From NCBI RefSeq assembly GCF_003286085.1, contig NW_020825298.1, forward strand, positions 3,038,001 through 3,102,000: DNA of 64,000 nucleotides, written 5' to 3'. A model generated the notes under the pieces. It ran no database searches and had not been told where the DNA came from. It saw only the letters and a program-made list of their open reading frames with translations. The translations under genes and the position numbers were made by a program. This DNA comes from Drosophila persimilis. Taxonomy: Eukaryota > Arthropoda > Insecta > Diptera > Drosophilidae. Shown piece after piece: positions 31,541 through 44,990 of the stretch. Each line of letters begins with the position of its first letter. The stretch's first letter is position 1.

Positions 31541-33281
31541 AAATCACCGCAAATTAAGTCCCATAAAAACTGTTATTTAAACACCAAAAAGGGACCAAAA
31601 ATACATGCCATAAAATCTAGTATAATTAGAGAGTAAGTACACTTTCCTCCCCCAAACAAATAGATCATAGAATAACAGATACCCTGCTCCCAAAAGCAAA
31701 AAAAAAAGCAAAGTCAGGAAACAGTTGCAACAACATCAACGTCAGCGTCAAAGTGCCAGCAACAGACATTAGCAACGCACACGACGAGCCCAGTAGCCAG
31801 AACCCGGAGATCTGTGCGGCAACTGGAGATACACGTGTACGGGATAGTGGTGGAGGAGCGGAGGACACTTTGGCCAACTGTTGTTGTGGCAAACAAGTAA
31901 ATAAATGACAAACTAAAGCCAAATTAAGTAAATAAAATTGTTGCCGCTGTCAGGCGCATAAAGTGACGTCTGACACGGACACGGACTCCGACACGGACAC
32001 AAAACATGGGCCCGCTGGCCGGACAGGACACACACTCTGACAGGACATGTTGGGCCCGGGCCCGGGCCTCGAGCTGAGGTGCCCTGACAGACAGGCCTGA
32101 AAATGTCACCAAGAAAAACATCAACCACAAAACTAGATGCGAGTTTGACCAAAACTAAAGTTCAGGCAAAGATCTGCTTGGGGTTAAAGGTCGGTACGGA
32201 GGCAGAGGCAGAGACAGAGCCAGAGCCAGAGATATGATTGAGGTTAAAGGTGCAGACAGAGACTTTAATGGAGGGAAAATGGAGGGAGTGCACACGAAAT
32301 TAAAAAAAAAAAAAAAAGTGCGATAACCTTTGGGGGTATTTTTTAGTACAGCCTAGACTTGCCTCTCCTCTCTCCCTCTCTCTCTTCTGTGCCGCTCCCT
32401 GCCGCTTTTGGGGGCAGACAAACGCTGACATGTGTCAAAACGAAAAGCGCACAATTTATCAAAGGCAACAATAACCGAAACGAAAGCCGCAAACAAATGG
32501 GAATGATATGGGAGATCTATATAGACTATATAATACCCGGTGTGTCGAGCAAATGTTGGTGAAACGATGGGGAAGTCTCTAAATCTGAAAGAGATACAAA
32601 TTTTGTAGGAATTTTAATCATTTTCAGAGCTTTGTACAGCGTTTTCTTGGGTTAGAAATATCCATCCAGGAACAGTTCCAGATGGTATTTCTATTAAAGA
32701 ATATTCTCGATGTTGTGGTTGATCCGATCTGGAATACCCCACGAATACTGTGTACGAAAAAAATTGAAGAAATAAGATGTGATGAGTAGACAATAAGGAA
32801 ACGAAAAATCCAAAAACTATAGAGCCGCCAACAACAATGAGAGAAACAACAACTGAGGCGCAAAGCTTTAAAGCGACAAATGGAAACAAAAGATGGGGGA
32901 CAAATGGAGAGAGAGACGAGGGGGGAGGGGGGGAACAGAGAGGAAGTGTGACAGTGCTATGGAGGGGCATAGAGAGGAAGTGCTATGGAGAGGCACTGCA
33001 GAGTAGAGATGGTCACACAAATCCGAGTCCAAGCCAAGACAAGAGCTTAGAAGCAGAAGAGGGCAGAGGGGAGGGCAGAGGGGAGGAAGAAGAAGCAGTG
33101 GAGGGCAGAGCAGAGGCAGGAGGCAGGAGGTGGGAGAACAAGAAGAACGACGTTGACGACAATGGAATTGGTCAGGCAGAGATACGAGCACCAAAAGGAG
33201 CAGAGAACAGAAAGCAGGGAGAAAGAGAGACAAGTTCTGGTTGATGATACGTAAGCCAAATGAAAAATCGACTCCCAAGTG

Positions 33282-33298
33282 GGGGGGGGGGGGGGGGG
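33282..33298. repeat. Poly-G homopolymer
   Basis: An uninterrupted G run of about 17 bases. Confidence 0.8.
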
Positions 33299-36200
33299 CA
33301 GCGCCTCCGTAGGAGTATATCGCATCCTGCAAATCCCCCTCACAGGCTCATTCATCACACACCCACACACACATAGACAAAAAAGAAGAAAGTAACTTCC
33401 GTCATGGCTCAGAGGAAAGCTCTTGTGTTCCTCGCTCTCTCTCTCTCTCTCTCTCTCCTTTCTGTCCTTTGCCGTCCTTCTGGCTGCGATTACTTTTTTG
33501 TTTATGTCTGCGATTATCCAGTGCAATGGCTGTATGAAATTTTCGCTGACCACGCCTACGTAATGTACCATATTGGACAGGCAGGCAGGCAGTAGGCTGA
33601 TTTCAGGGGGTATACTCCCTCGGAGGGTGGGATGAGGAGCAGCATTTGTTGGTAACAAAATGTGGATTTGAAGTGTATTTGAATTCGGAATAGAATAAAA
33701 TAGAATTAAATCAATTAATATAATGGAATATAAAGCATTTTGGTCGTGGAAACATTGGCTCAGTGTTTTAGAAATATAAGGAATATTATTTAAAGTAGTT
33801 TTATATTGAACATATGTTTGTACATTTCAGATTATAATCTATCATCTTTATTTTATTTATTTATTTTATCTACAATCTTTATTTATCTTTCAACTTTATC
33901 ATCTTTATTTTTCACTATTTATACTATTTTTTTTTTTTTTTGCTTTCAGTTGAATGCTTATTGAAACATTTTTGAATTCTTTAATCTTTGCTCAGAGTTT
34001 AAGGAATATAAAGAATATTATTTAAACAATTTTTATATTGAACAAAGATTTTAGATTCAAATCTACTTCCAGCAACAAACTGTATCATCTTTTTCCACTA
34101 TTTATACTATTATTTCTTTATTTTTATTTTTAATATTAATATTATTATCTTTTTATTTTTATTATAATTATTAATTATTAATAATTATTATTATTTTATT
34201 ATTATTATTATTATTCGTATTATTCTTATTATTATTATTTGCTTATTTTCTTTCATTTCAAAGGGTACAAAACTCTTCGTTTCACAGTCCTCAAAAGTTC
34301 CCTTTTTTATGATTTTAATTTTCGGTACAAATTTGGTGACATTTTTGTTTTGTTTAATGAGAGAATATCTGCTCTGCCATGAGGTTTCCACTGCTGTTTG
34401 TTCTCCCACACACCCCCTCCCCCCCTAAGGCCCCTCTAGTTTGTGCTTCCTCCTCCCTTTTTTATGCCACTGTCGAGTCTCCAAACCCTGTGCTCTGCCC
34501 TGTGCTCTGCCCTGTGCTGTAATAAAACTAATGTTGACTTTGGACTGACCCGTTTTCTGGCCCTGGAAAATCTAGTGGCATTATGGCAGATATGTACAGC
34601 AAAAAATGGCAATAATTATAGCAGCTGAGGTCAGAGCAAAAAACTTTACATACTCGAATCCGTGTGCGTATGTTTCTGCGGTTGGTCCGGTTTTCGTTTG
34701 GTTTTTGTGAGGTTTTTTCCCCGCTTTGTATCCAAGTAAAATGCAATTACACTTGTACTCGTACTCGTACTCGTACACGTACTCGTATCTATTGCAATTG
34801 TCTCTGTGTGTGCTCGAGTTATGTTTTGTAATTTCATATTGAGGTCAGTGCTACTGACAGTAATTTATAAAATTTATATTTGTTCATTTTTTGCGCGCTG
34901 CTGCTTCATGGACAAAAAAGGTCAAGAGTCTTGCTCATTTGTTGCTGAACTAGAAGTTGGGGGGCCCCTGAAGGTTGTGTTGAGAGATCAAACAATGCCG
35001 GAGAGGGTGTGGAAATGAAGGGAAATCTGAAAACCACAAAGCGGTGTAGAGTTTTAATGGGAATTCAAACAATAAATATATCTAAGGAAGGTTTTTCTGA
35101 ATTTTTCAGATTTTTGAGGCCTTTGAAAATTTAAACCTGGGCAGTTTTCCGATATAAAAACACTTACGGCTAAGAAAAGCCCATCCCAAAGACCCAAAAG
35201 GTTTCTTCTGCCTACCTTTTCCTCGTATCCCATAGATTTTCGTTACTTTTCCTTTAGAAAACTCCTCGAAAACCCACCCAAAACCAACGATTACTTCAAT
35301 CCGCCTACTCGCTAGCGCCATCTACTCGTACTCACTCGCCAGAGCGGCACTCGCTCACGTCCAGCCACTGCGCAGACTCAACTCGGCCTCGAACTGCACT
35401 CCTCTGGCCATTCAGCCCGGCCCACAGCAGAGGCAGACACGAAACATCGCTTGAAGGGTAAACAGCTCCCATAAAACCCTGGATTTCTGGGAAGGGCAGG
35501 CACCGGTTCAGAGGTGGAAGCCATTTGACGTGAATCCAAACATTTGCCAACCTTTGTTGGGGCTGTTTTTTAATGCTCTCTGGCATGAAGGCCTGTTGAA
35601 ATATTATCCATAAATTGACAAACGTAAACGTAAAAAAATATTAATAAAGATTTTGCAGCGTAAAACTGATTGCGTGGCACTTAAATTTTTACGGCACGCT
35701 TTAGCCTCCAAAGTGGGGAATTACTGTGTGCTTTTTTGTATACTTTTTTGCGGGCCGAATCCTTTGCCATGAAATATGCATGAGAATCAGTCTGACTGAC
35801 CCTCTCTGTCCTGCCGTCCTGCCGTCCGTCCGACGGATGCACGGACTCTGACAGAGGAGGCGCGTCAGCTGTCGGACAAGGCCAGAAGTCGTCGAACTGT
35901 GAAAGCGGCTCAAACCAACTCTATCCCCCTCCTGCTGTCCGAAATCCCCTGGAAACCAGGGAAAATATTTCCATATGCCTCTCTGGCTGCTGCCAAGTGT
36001 AAAAGTATTTCGCAAAAATGTACACATATATTCCGCTCTTTGAGAACTTTATTAATATTATTTTTATGATTATTATTGCGGCTGCTGGACTCAGGCCTCG
36101 ACCTCGATCCGACTGCCGACTGCCGACTGGAACGTGATCTGGCATAATTACCGCCAGCGATGTCCCGTCCGAAATTGGCCAATCGCTATGATAATAAAAA

Positions 36201-36944
36201 TACATAAATGCCAGGGCCAGGGCCAGGGCACTGCGGACGGTACACGGAACGAGCACAGCCCAGCCCGGGCGACACACTGGACAGCGACAATATTTTAATT
36301 AACTTAATTAAGCAATTTTTATTTGCCCATAACCAGGTGAGGCGGATGCTGCTGCCACTGCCACTGCCAGTGCCACTGCCACACCACTCGTCTCGCCATT
36401 GTTTGCCCTGCGATTGTGATGGACTCAAAAGGACATTATCGCAGAGTGCGGGTCCTGTTTGAATGCAAAAAGCATTATCGGATGCGCTCGTTCGTTGGGT
36501 TTGGACTCATTGAAGTGTTGATTGAAAGCTTGAACCCAGGGGAAACTTTACAAATATGATTGTCTTTAATATGGCAGGCATTCCCTGATATTACAGTCTT
36601 TTTGGTTGACAATTGGGGGATTATTAGGGGCTAAAGCACCTGGGATATCACCTCAAGTACAGTACTAGTACTGTAGTACATTCTGTGAATCCCCTGCACT
36701 GTATAGAAGGAGATCTAAGCCTTTTGGTGGAGCAACAGTGCCATCCACAAAGAGACCCCTCATTAAGACTCGCATATGGACTCAATATGGCCTTGTAATA
36801 ACAATATTTACAGCCCTTCTAACATTGCCCGCTATAGTATACCTATTAGATAAACAGTTACTATAATTATAAATCATTACAAAGACCCAATACTGAAAAA
36901 GAGTATAGAGGGGTATTCTTAACAGATTTGTGGGGAAAGGGCAT

Positions 36945-37470
36945 GTGTGCAACTTCCAGACGGAAGCCTTTCTTTATCAGCATCAATAGCCGAGTCGATG
37001 GAGCCATGTCTGTCTGTCCGTCTATCGCCTTCATCTCAGAGACTAGAAACGCAAGTCATAGGGAATAGCCATACCTACCAGATTGTCAAATCTGGATCAG
37101 ATTGGCCTATTATTATGTCTAGAATGTATAAGCCATTTCATTCTCTCACGCGCTCTCGCTCTCGCTCTCCCTTTCTCTCTCTCTAGCACCTGTTTTCTGG
37201 TCTGCTTTGCCTGTCGCTGCAGATAAGCGCCTAAAACTCAGAGACTATAAGAGCTAGAGCCACCAAATTTGGTATCCAGACTGCAGTGATATGGCACTGT
37301 TGCAAGTTAATTTCAAAATTTGGAACCGGCCCCTGCCGCCCCCACAAAAGACGAAAATCTGTGGCATTCACATCCCCCATGAAGATACGAAAAATTTAAA
37401 AACGCAATATCACAGAGAATGTCCATGTCTACTAGTGTGCCAAATCTGGTTCAGATCGGTTCAATATTAG
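36945..37470. mobile_element. Probable DINE-1/INE-1-like (non-autonomous Helitron-related) element remnant
   Basis: The segment contains GTCTGTCTGTCCGTCT, then AGAGACTATAAGAGCTAGAG, CACCAAATTTGGTATCCAGA, ATATGGCACTGTTGCAAGTT and GCCGCCCCCACAAAAGACG-type blocks. I recall this order from dispersed Drosophila sequences of the DINE-1/INE-1 (SGM/ISY) class. It has no coding capacity. The exact ends are not visible and the family assignment is from memory. Confidence 0.5.
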
Positions 37471-37913
37471 AGCCAGAACGGACAAATCAATTATCAGTGG
37501 CTAGGCAGCGCCCGACGACACGTTCAGACACGTTTGCTGTCTCGCTCTCTCGCACACACTCTTTTTCAAGCAAAGCAGAGGCGCCAGCCGACTGAGGCAG
37601 AGCAGCGGTCGGCAGCAGTGGACAGCAAGAAAAAGAAAAAAAGGTGTTATGGTATTGGTGACGTTTACTACGCAGCGCCTTTTCTTATGCGGCCGCAGCA
37701 GCACCCCCCTCCCCTCGTTATAATTTGTATTTTGTTTTTGAGCAATTTAATTTTTTTTTTATTAGGGAAAGTGTTGCTTTGGATTACAATTTATTGAGTT
37801 TTGTTGGCGGTGGGTTAACTTTTTTTCGCTGCAGACGGCCATTTTAGATGTTTAGGTTATGTTGAGATGGTTCCCTGGGAGTTTGGCTGTTGCTCAATTG
37901 TTGAAAACTCCCG

Positions 37914-38183
37914 TTAGCCGCTCTTGAAGAGCAGCACGGCCACCTGGCCGAGGTAGAAGTAGATAAAGTGACGCGTCTCGTGGGTGACGTACGAGCCGAA
38001 GTTGCGGCCGACGATCACGTGCCAGGTGGGGTTGTACTTCTTGTCGAACTCCTTCTTGATGTAGGCCGCAATGTCCTTCTCGATGTTGTACTTCTCCAGG
38101 GCCATGGTGGACACGTCCACGGCATCCTGCTGCATCTCCTCGCTCATGTCTGCGTTCTTGATCACTGCCTTGCGGTCCGACAT
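37914..38183 (-). CDS. Cdlc2: Cytoplasmic dynein light chain LC8 type, 89 aa
   Basis: A single-exon 89-aa frame, [13 protein letters not shown] to VAVLLFKSG, covering the whole LC8/DYNLL fold with the strongly conserved [13 protein letters not shown] strand. LC8 is a dimeric hub that binds short linear motifs and is a light chain of cytoplasmic dynein and other complexes. The family is near-invariant, so sequence alone separates Cdlc2 from cut up (ctp) only weakly. I choose Cdlc2 because NLaz and a5 lie in the same window, as they do near Cdlc2 in D. melanogaster. A 5' UTR intron is likely: donor ACTG|GTAAGAAG, intron 38322-38226, acceptor CCGCTTAG. A near-DRE (TATCGAT) lies at 38600-38606. 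Confidence 0.92.
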   Translation of the reverse strand: MSDRKAVIKNADMSEEMQQDAVDVSTMALEKYNIEKDIAAYIKKEFDKKYNPTWHVIVGRNFGSYVTHETRHFIYFYLGQVAVLLFKSG

Positions 38184-38225
38184 TTTTCTTCTTTTTTTTT
38201 TACCAAATTTCTTTGTACCAAATTT

Positions 38226-38322
38226 CTAAGCGGAATAACCTCTAATTAGTTTTGCATTACACACACACACACACACACAGGCCTGTATGCATGTGGTTGT
38301 TCTTCTAGAATGTTCTTCTTAC
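38226..38322 (-). other. Cdlc2: Probable 5' UTR intron of Cdlc2
   Basis: Minus-strand GTAAGAAG donor and CCGCTTAG acceptor bracket 97 nt that contain a (TG)n tract, 42 bp upstream of the Cdlc2 start codon. Confidence 0.45.
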
Positions 38323-38599
38323 CAGTTTTCGCCGGCTTTTGCTGCTTTTCGCCCTTAGACTTGCTCTTTTTCCGTTTTTTATTCCTAAATATAAAAATTT
38401 TGTTATTTACCCGAACTAGACTGCAATTTGATTGACAAATCTTACAACCGCACACTTTTCCTGAATTTTTGATTGAATTTCTCAAACTTTCCTCCAATGA
38501 CTCGCACTTTCCAAAACGCTGTGGCTGGGTTGCAGAAACGAAACGAGGGCTGGCCAAATGCACTTACACGATATGTTAAAGAGTATATATCGCAGTAAA

Positions 38600-38606
38600 T
38601 ATCGAT
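38600..38606. promoter_or_regulatory. DRE-like site in the Cdlc2 promoter region
   Basis: TATCGAT followed by G, seven of eight positions of the DREF palindrome, about 420 bp upstream of the start codon and upstream of the likely first non-coding exon. Confidence 0.35.
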
Positions 38607-39283
38607 GGGCTGATCCAAAATACTAATTAGTATTGATTTATGGGTATTTGCAGGTATGACCATATTATCCACCAAGCCCTTGAGCCACACTATCACACCT
38701 TGGTGGTGTTGTTGCCATTTTCAGTTTGAAAAAAATTCAAATTTATTAAAACTCATATAATTATGTTCTTGTTTCCAGATTTATCGAGTTCTTTTCTCTT
38801 CAAAAGATCAAAAGATTAAACGTGCAATATGTCGATTTACATGTAGATGTAGGTGTAGATGTAGCAAGCTTGTAGAGCTACTCGCTTCAGGTAAATCCGT
38901 TCTTGAAGGTTCCGCCATTTTAAAATATTTGAAACTGACTTGAAATTCGTAATTTTTGACCCCAAAAACCCCCCTGTGACGAGTTTCAAGCAAATCCGTT
39001 GAATTTTTTATATAAATTTCCACCATATTTCGACCATATGGTTTTTTGAGGTTAGAAAGAAAACATCGGAGGTGATGGAGCAAATCAGACCTTGGTCAGA
39101 TATTAGAAACCCTGCTCAACCGCCCACGTCAGACGAAGGCTGTGTAATCTATCCTGAAAGATGCGTAGCCCATGAAAAGGTCAAAGAAAAAGTCCTGCAA
39201 TCACGAGGTTGGGTCTAAGGGAATCTTTAATCTTTGCTACAGCCTTACTTTTCCATTGCTCACCGACTTTCCACCATCCACAG

Positions 39284-39562
39284 GCTTGATTCCATTCCAG
39301 CATATGGGAGATCTACCAAAGTGAGGCCAAGATTGAGATGACGGAGAATGAGGTGGACTATGCCGCCGACTGTGGAATATTTCTCCAGCGCGACTTCCAT
39401 GGTAGCCCAAAGGCAGCCCAACGAGAGACCCAACCGACACGGACAAGAGCTTCGATCAGGAGACTGTCCTCCGTCTCCAAGTCCAACCATAAAACTCATG
39501 ATTCAGTTTCAAGAATCGCCCTAGTATTCCATTCCGAAAAACCCCCGGACAAACACCTGTAG
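39284..39562 (+). other. Coding-like fragment, unrecognised
   Basis: A plus-strand frame has protein-like codons around WEIYQSEAKIEMTENEV and DYAADCGIFLQRDFHG, preceded by a possible acceptor (CATTCCAG at about 39294-39301). A second short ATG frame (39075-39218, 47 aa) lies just upstream. I could not join them in phase with good splice sites. This could be an orphan exon, a decayed pseudogene or chance. Confidence 0.25.
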
Positions 39563-40789
39563 CTTAGACGTCCACACATTCACGCGATCAAAATGCAAAT
39601 TATATTTTTTACGAGATGGAAGGGGGAGGGGGGGGGGGGCTATGGAGTCCCCATAGAGCCAGCTCCATCAAATCACAATCGCATGACACGAATTGGAAGC
39701 CGGAATTTGCACTTAATATGAAATTCGTTAATTTCCTTGCTGCTCCCCGGCATGGGTCCGGATCGGGGTCCGGGTCCGGGTCTTTGCCCCCGTCACTACT
39801 TGCCTCACATTTATCACACATCCGCGCTGCAAAAAGGCTGTTAAATTCGATTAGACATGCAATCACGAGACTTGAGCTGAACGGCAAATTTTAGATTGAA
39901 TTTTAATAACAGCATTGTGCGCTCTCGCTAATCAAGTAATGCAACCAATTTTGAGCGGCAACAACGACAACATTGTGAACAAATTTCGCTTGTTTTTCCT
40001 AATGAAAAACCTAATTTAGCGGACACACGCTATGGTCAAGGATTTATTATGCCAGCGACAGGGACAGGGCCTGGGCTTGGGGTCTAATCTGACTAAAGGC
40101 ATGTCTGTCTGTGCGGGTTTTGAATGGAAATTGATGCGACTTCCGTGGGTGGCTCATAATTCTCACTTAGATCATTCATTCGTAATGAATCAGGTGAATA
40201 TTGAGGGGGGAATCTAGGGACTGCCTACAAGACTTTAAAGTGGGATTGTTGGGTTTTTAGTAGGAATTAAGTGACTCCCATATCCATTCCTTCGATTACT
40301 CCAAGACACCAACTCACTTCCACGTTCATTTACATAAAATACCTTCAATAAAGTTGCTTTTTTCCACCAACACAAGTTCGGAAAAGCGTTTTCCATGGGC
40401 TGTACGTTCTGACAGGACTCAATTGTGAAAATGAAAAATAACTTCATAACCGCATGTTAAATCTTTGCTGCCTGAGACCTGCCTGAGTGCCTCCTTGGGC
40501 TTTGTCGAGGAGAGAAACAACAAGAGGCAACAAGCAACACAATCGCACAATATTTCCGGGCAAAGGTAATAAATAAATTGCATACGTAATTAAAATCGAC
40601 GACTCTGCACAGGACTCCGCCTCCTGCTTGGAGGCCAGGCCATTACAGCAGCAGCAACAACGACAATGCCAAGAACAAAAGTTTTCCGACTTGACTTGTG
40701 TGTGTGTGTGTGTGTGTGTGTGCTTCCCCTTTAACGTCAACCGGTCCTCACTTCACTCCACTTTCCCCCTCGGTTTTCCATGATTTTCC

Positions 40790-41008
40790 ATGGTCTTTGC
40801 TGTTGCCTTGTTGGCAGCTCTTTTGTTTTTTATCCAGGAGTTGCATGCGAACAACATGGAAATGGTTAATGGGGGTAATGGGGCTGGTAGGGCCCGCCTC
40901 TCCTGCGGCTATACCCTTGAGAGGGGCTACATTGACTGTGGGTATCAGAATGGAGTCCCAGTCCGAGCTAAAACACCTTTCTTTGGCGCGATCTTTCAGT
41001 CTGAGTGA
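40790..41008 (+). CDS. Possible small secreted peptide, 72 aa
   Basis: An ATG frame whose first 20 residues look like a signal peptide (MVFAVALLAALLFFIQELHA). They are followed by a short, Gly-rich mature part with two Cys and no recognised family. There is no TATA box or canonical poly(A) signal that I can tie to it. It may be chance in a composition-biased stretch. Confidence 0.25.
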   Translation: MVFAVALLAALLFFIQELHANNMEMVNGGNGAGRARLSCGYTLERGYIDCGYQNGVPVRAKTPFFGAIFQSE

Positions 41009-44000
41009 TTTTACAGGGCATTTTCCACTTCATCATGTCCTGCCTGGGCCTTGTTTGCTTTTAATTTGACTTCATGAGCAATCAACGTCACGACGGCCAC
41101 GACTCTCTGGGTCCTCGCCCTGCTTGTTCAGCAATTTGCATGACAAAAGCTCGGCTCGGGCTCCCTAGGAGCCTAAGCCCAAATGCTGAGTAGTATCTTT
41201 CACGAATCCCACGTAGATGAATTGTTTAGCCATTGTTTAGCCATTATTTGACAAAAGTCACGCAACACGAGAGGAAACTGGGCGAAAAACTTGTGGGAAA
41301 ACCGCGTTAAAGGTGGCGCCGGCTTTAAGTTTTGGGGGGCGCTGTGAAGGCATAAATGTGCTTGTTGTCAGGCGAGCCATTAAAAAATCAAAACAAGTTA
41401 ACAGTAACCAACTAGCGAGGCGATGGGCGATGGCGACGGGCGATGGTGAAAGGCGAATCGGAAGCCGGATGTGAGAGCAGGGCTCCTTTGCCGCAAGTTT
41501 GCGGTGGCGGCATGCGGCGTGTACAGGAAGCAGGCACACACACGCACACACACACACACGGGTGATATGGGAAGCCATTGTTGGTGTTGTTGTTGCCAAA
41601 GCCATGTGTCCTGTGGCTTCAAGCGCGAGCGCCAGAATCGCGATAAAAAACGAGGCGCAAGGCAGACCAGAAGATGCGATTTGGTTGCAAGGAATACCCC
41701 TTAAGGGAATGTATTACAACTATCCAAACAGGAAGCAAAACTTCTGCCAAGAGGACTCCTTATACACCCTTCGTTGTGGCGCGTCTACGGGGTATGCAAA
41801 AACCAGATTATAGGAAAAGGCTCAGGGTCTGACACTGATGTGTATGTGTGCTGACATCGGTGACCCATGTATGCCCCCCCCCCCCCCCCCCCTCCCCACC
41901 CCCCTGCCAGTCACAGGAAGAAGAGCCAGATATGGGGGTCATTTGCTTTGGCCAACAGGTTAGCCCACAGCCAGCAAAGTTGCTTAGTTTTTTGGCTTTA
42001 AGGAAGCCAGGAATACGCATAGTTCTGGTGGCTTTCGCAGATGTCAGCGTTTTGGCATTCTAATGCCATTAACTTTGTCATAATTCAGTGCAGTCTCGCA
42101 GCCCACAATTTATGCATAATGAGCACCAAGGCGGACCAACTCCGAGCTCCATGCATATGCAACTGGCAACCCAGTGAGCAAAAGCCAGTGGCACGAAGTG
42201 GCAGGAGAGTCCCTGATCTTCAGCTCCGAAATCCCTACGATGTATGAGAGCTTCTAAAGGTGTACGAGGCGGAGGCTATCAAGGACCTTTGCGCCTCTTA
42301 CCTGCTACCAAATTGTTCATTGGGTTGTGGCAGGTGGCTGCAACCGTTTGAAAATGAGCTTCTTGTTGGCAAATATCGCCCGCTGGGTAACTCAGTTGCT
42401 GCCCCTGCCCCAGCCCCGGCCCCAGCCCCTGCCCCTCCTATAGCCTCGACAAGAACTAAGCTAGCCGGCCATATTAGCCAGGCATATGGGATGCTGGGTG
42501 GCCTGGCCTGGCCTGCTGCCCTGGGGGTGGCCATGGCAGGTGCAATTTCTTGGAAACTCCCAAACACAGAGAGCCAGCCAGCCGCCTCATGATATTTGAG
42601 AGCTGGCAAGCATCCATGACTTGCATTAAAATTGTGCGTGTGTGTGTGTGTGTGTGTGTGCGTGTGTGTGTGCTTGAATTTCTGCTCTCGACTCGTAAGC
42701 GTCAGCGAATATTTTTCAGTTATTTGCTTTTCATGGTTTTTCGGGAAGTACTCTCGGTTTTCTGCCAAAAATGTATGACACCGCATTTACGAGTATGCAG
42801 AAAAGAGAGAGAATAGTGGTGAAAGCACACACAGAGTGGGGAGTGGGGCAGGAGGGAGTGGCAGGGGGCAAAAGCCTGGGAACATTTTCCACATTTTGCA
42901 TATTTGCATTGGGCAAATTAATTTCGCCTGTCATATTTACATTTCCCGCTCGCTCTGTGCTCCAACTCCTTTTCACAGCTGTCTCCCTCTCTCTCTCTCT
43001 CCCTCTCTCTGAAGCTGCAAGGGCACGTTGCGTGTGTTGCCGATGCGATTTCAATGTCGGTAATAGACCGAAGGCACTAGAACGATGAGCAGCACAGTAT
43101 GGAGGCCCTAAACCAGTCGCGTTTGGGCTTTTACACTGGAAAATATCGAGGGAGGAGTACTGCAGGTAAAAATCTCATCGTTTAGCCTCCACCTTCTATA
43201 CGCGTTTCCTCATGCAAGTGTAATTGTGTGCGTGCTTTACATACACAAACACATATTTGGTTAATTAAAAATAGCTGCAAATTATTTGACTTTTATGATA
43301 TGGAATGCCTGTTGCTGCCACTGCCACTGCCACTGCCGCTGCTGCTACTGCGGGGACCCCATTGTGGCTCTAGTTTCATATTCGAGTTGATTAAATTACG
43401 CCGACATTTCTAAGCTCGGGAATAAATCATTTTGTGGCAATATTATATGGCTCTGTGTCATAATTCATTTAAAAGTTGTTTAAATTAAGGCTGTTTAGCT
43501 CTTACCGGGTTCATCTGGCACATCTGAAGGATAATAGTACGGAAAACCCATCGAAAAAAACCCTGATTACATCCATAATGTTTGCCCTAAATTGACTAAA
43601 AAAAGTTACCAACTTTCGCCTCCTATGAAGAGAATTTGTCCCCAAAAAAATACAGATAGAGGGTGGAGGAGGGAGGTTGCATTGTTTGCATGCCCTTTGC
43701 ATATTTTTAGGCAAGAACAAACTACTTTTGCCACTTCTCCATCGAGTGCATCGAGAGAGAGGGAGAGAGAGAGAGAGCGAAGGACCAGATGCTGCATGGG
43801 GAAAAAGTTTCCCATTTGTCTTTGTCACTGCCGCAGCGATCAAAGTTTTCGGCTTAAATTTCTGCATGCACTTCAAACACGCAATTGGCATGTGACGACG
43901 ACACAACATACGAGTACGAATCGAATTCCCCCTCCCCCCTCCCCCATACCGTTCCACCCCCCGTGTCACTCCTGTTGGATATTTCAATTTGAAAAGTTTG

Positions 44001-44879
44001 ACTTAGTTTTTGTTGTCGGCGCTCTTTTCGATTAAAGTTTTGCATGCGGCAGATTAAAAACTTTCACATCCCAAAGTTACAGGCACTCTTTTTTTTATAT
44101 TTTTTTTGTTGTGTACTTTCCATCCGACATTCTTGGCAACATTTGCAAGTCTTTGGTGGCATCCACATTCAATTGCCAAGTGGCACAACAACAAGCCACA
44201 TAAAGTAAATACGGAATTCAATGGGTTACTCGAGGAGAGGGAATTTGAGCTGGAAGGGTGGGGGGGTGTCTTTAAAGCAATAAATATATTTATTTTATTT
44301 CCAATTAACGTTGGTGATTTATTGCATGCCTTGCGCTTGGCTTTAATTCCAATTTTCGACTCACTCAACGCCACGAAAATACGAGCACAAGAGAGCAAAA
44401 GGGAATCGGAAGATCACGCCATGCGACGCGATGCGACGCGTCGCTTCGATCCGAAAGCAACAGCCGAGCGCATGTGTGTGTATATGTCGTGTGCTGCTGC
44501 GGTTTCTGGCTTTGCAGGCGAGGGCGTTACAGTTAGTTTTTTTTGTGCTTCGGCAACAATAACACAACTGCGAGCAAGAAAATAGTTGCTCAAGCATTGA
44601 AGCACAATAATGGGCATATGAATAGGGTTCGTAAATCAATTCACGGCTGCGCATGAGTGGAAAAAAGTGGAAAAGTAAGAAAAAAAGGAAAAAAAACAAG
44701 AGGAATCGTCTGAAAAATAAATGAATCCTTCAGAAATATGCAAAAAAATGTATATTTACTTTTTTTGCGCTGGTTTCCTCCATCAGAATAATCCTAAAAA
44801 AAAAAAAAAATATTAACATTTCTAATCGCCTCCGATATTTATATTTCTACGACTATTCTACGACACGAAATTACCCCTA

Positions 44880-44990
44880 ACTTCCATGCCCGAAGCGGGA
44901 TTCGAACCCACAACACACATTGGATCGGTGATTTAGGTGGACCAACAACCTAAGCACCGATCCAAGCCTGTCGGCAAGTATCGGATATCC
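44880..44990 (-). other. tRNA-like B-box plus strong stem-loop
   Basis: On the minus strand, GTGGGTTCGAATCCCGC forms a five-pair T-arm with a perfect TTCGAAT loop, followed by TTCGGGCA resembling an acceptor strand. Upstream, at 44920-44965, an 11-bp stem (TTGGATCGGTG / CACCGATCCAA) extends by a further six pairs around a 9-nt loop. The 5' acceptor strand and a normal D-arm are not found, so this is not an intact tRNA. A decayed tRNA or tRNA-derived element is the simplest reading. Confidence 0.35.

Larger units (their letters stand above)
29210..37900. other. Long non-coding stretch with simple and tandem repeats
   Basis: No recognised gene. Present are (GT)n near 30280-30297, the repeat block at 30712-31540, a GACACGGACACGG repeat near 31973-32000, GA/GGAG-rich sequence at 32900-33150, poly-G at 33282-33298, (CT)n at 33429-33458, an ATT/TTA tract at 34140-34240 and the DINE-1-like element at about 36945-37470. 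A palindrome, TACAGTACTAGTACTGTA, occurs at about 36659-36676. Confidence 0.4.

Noticed and set aside
44106..44585. 159-codon frame
   Set aside because: Composition-driven. The opposite strand is open too, and nothing resembles a known fold.
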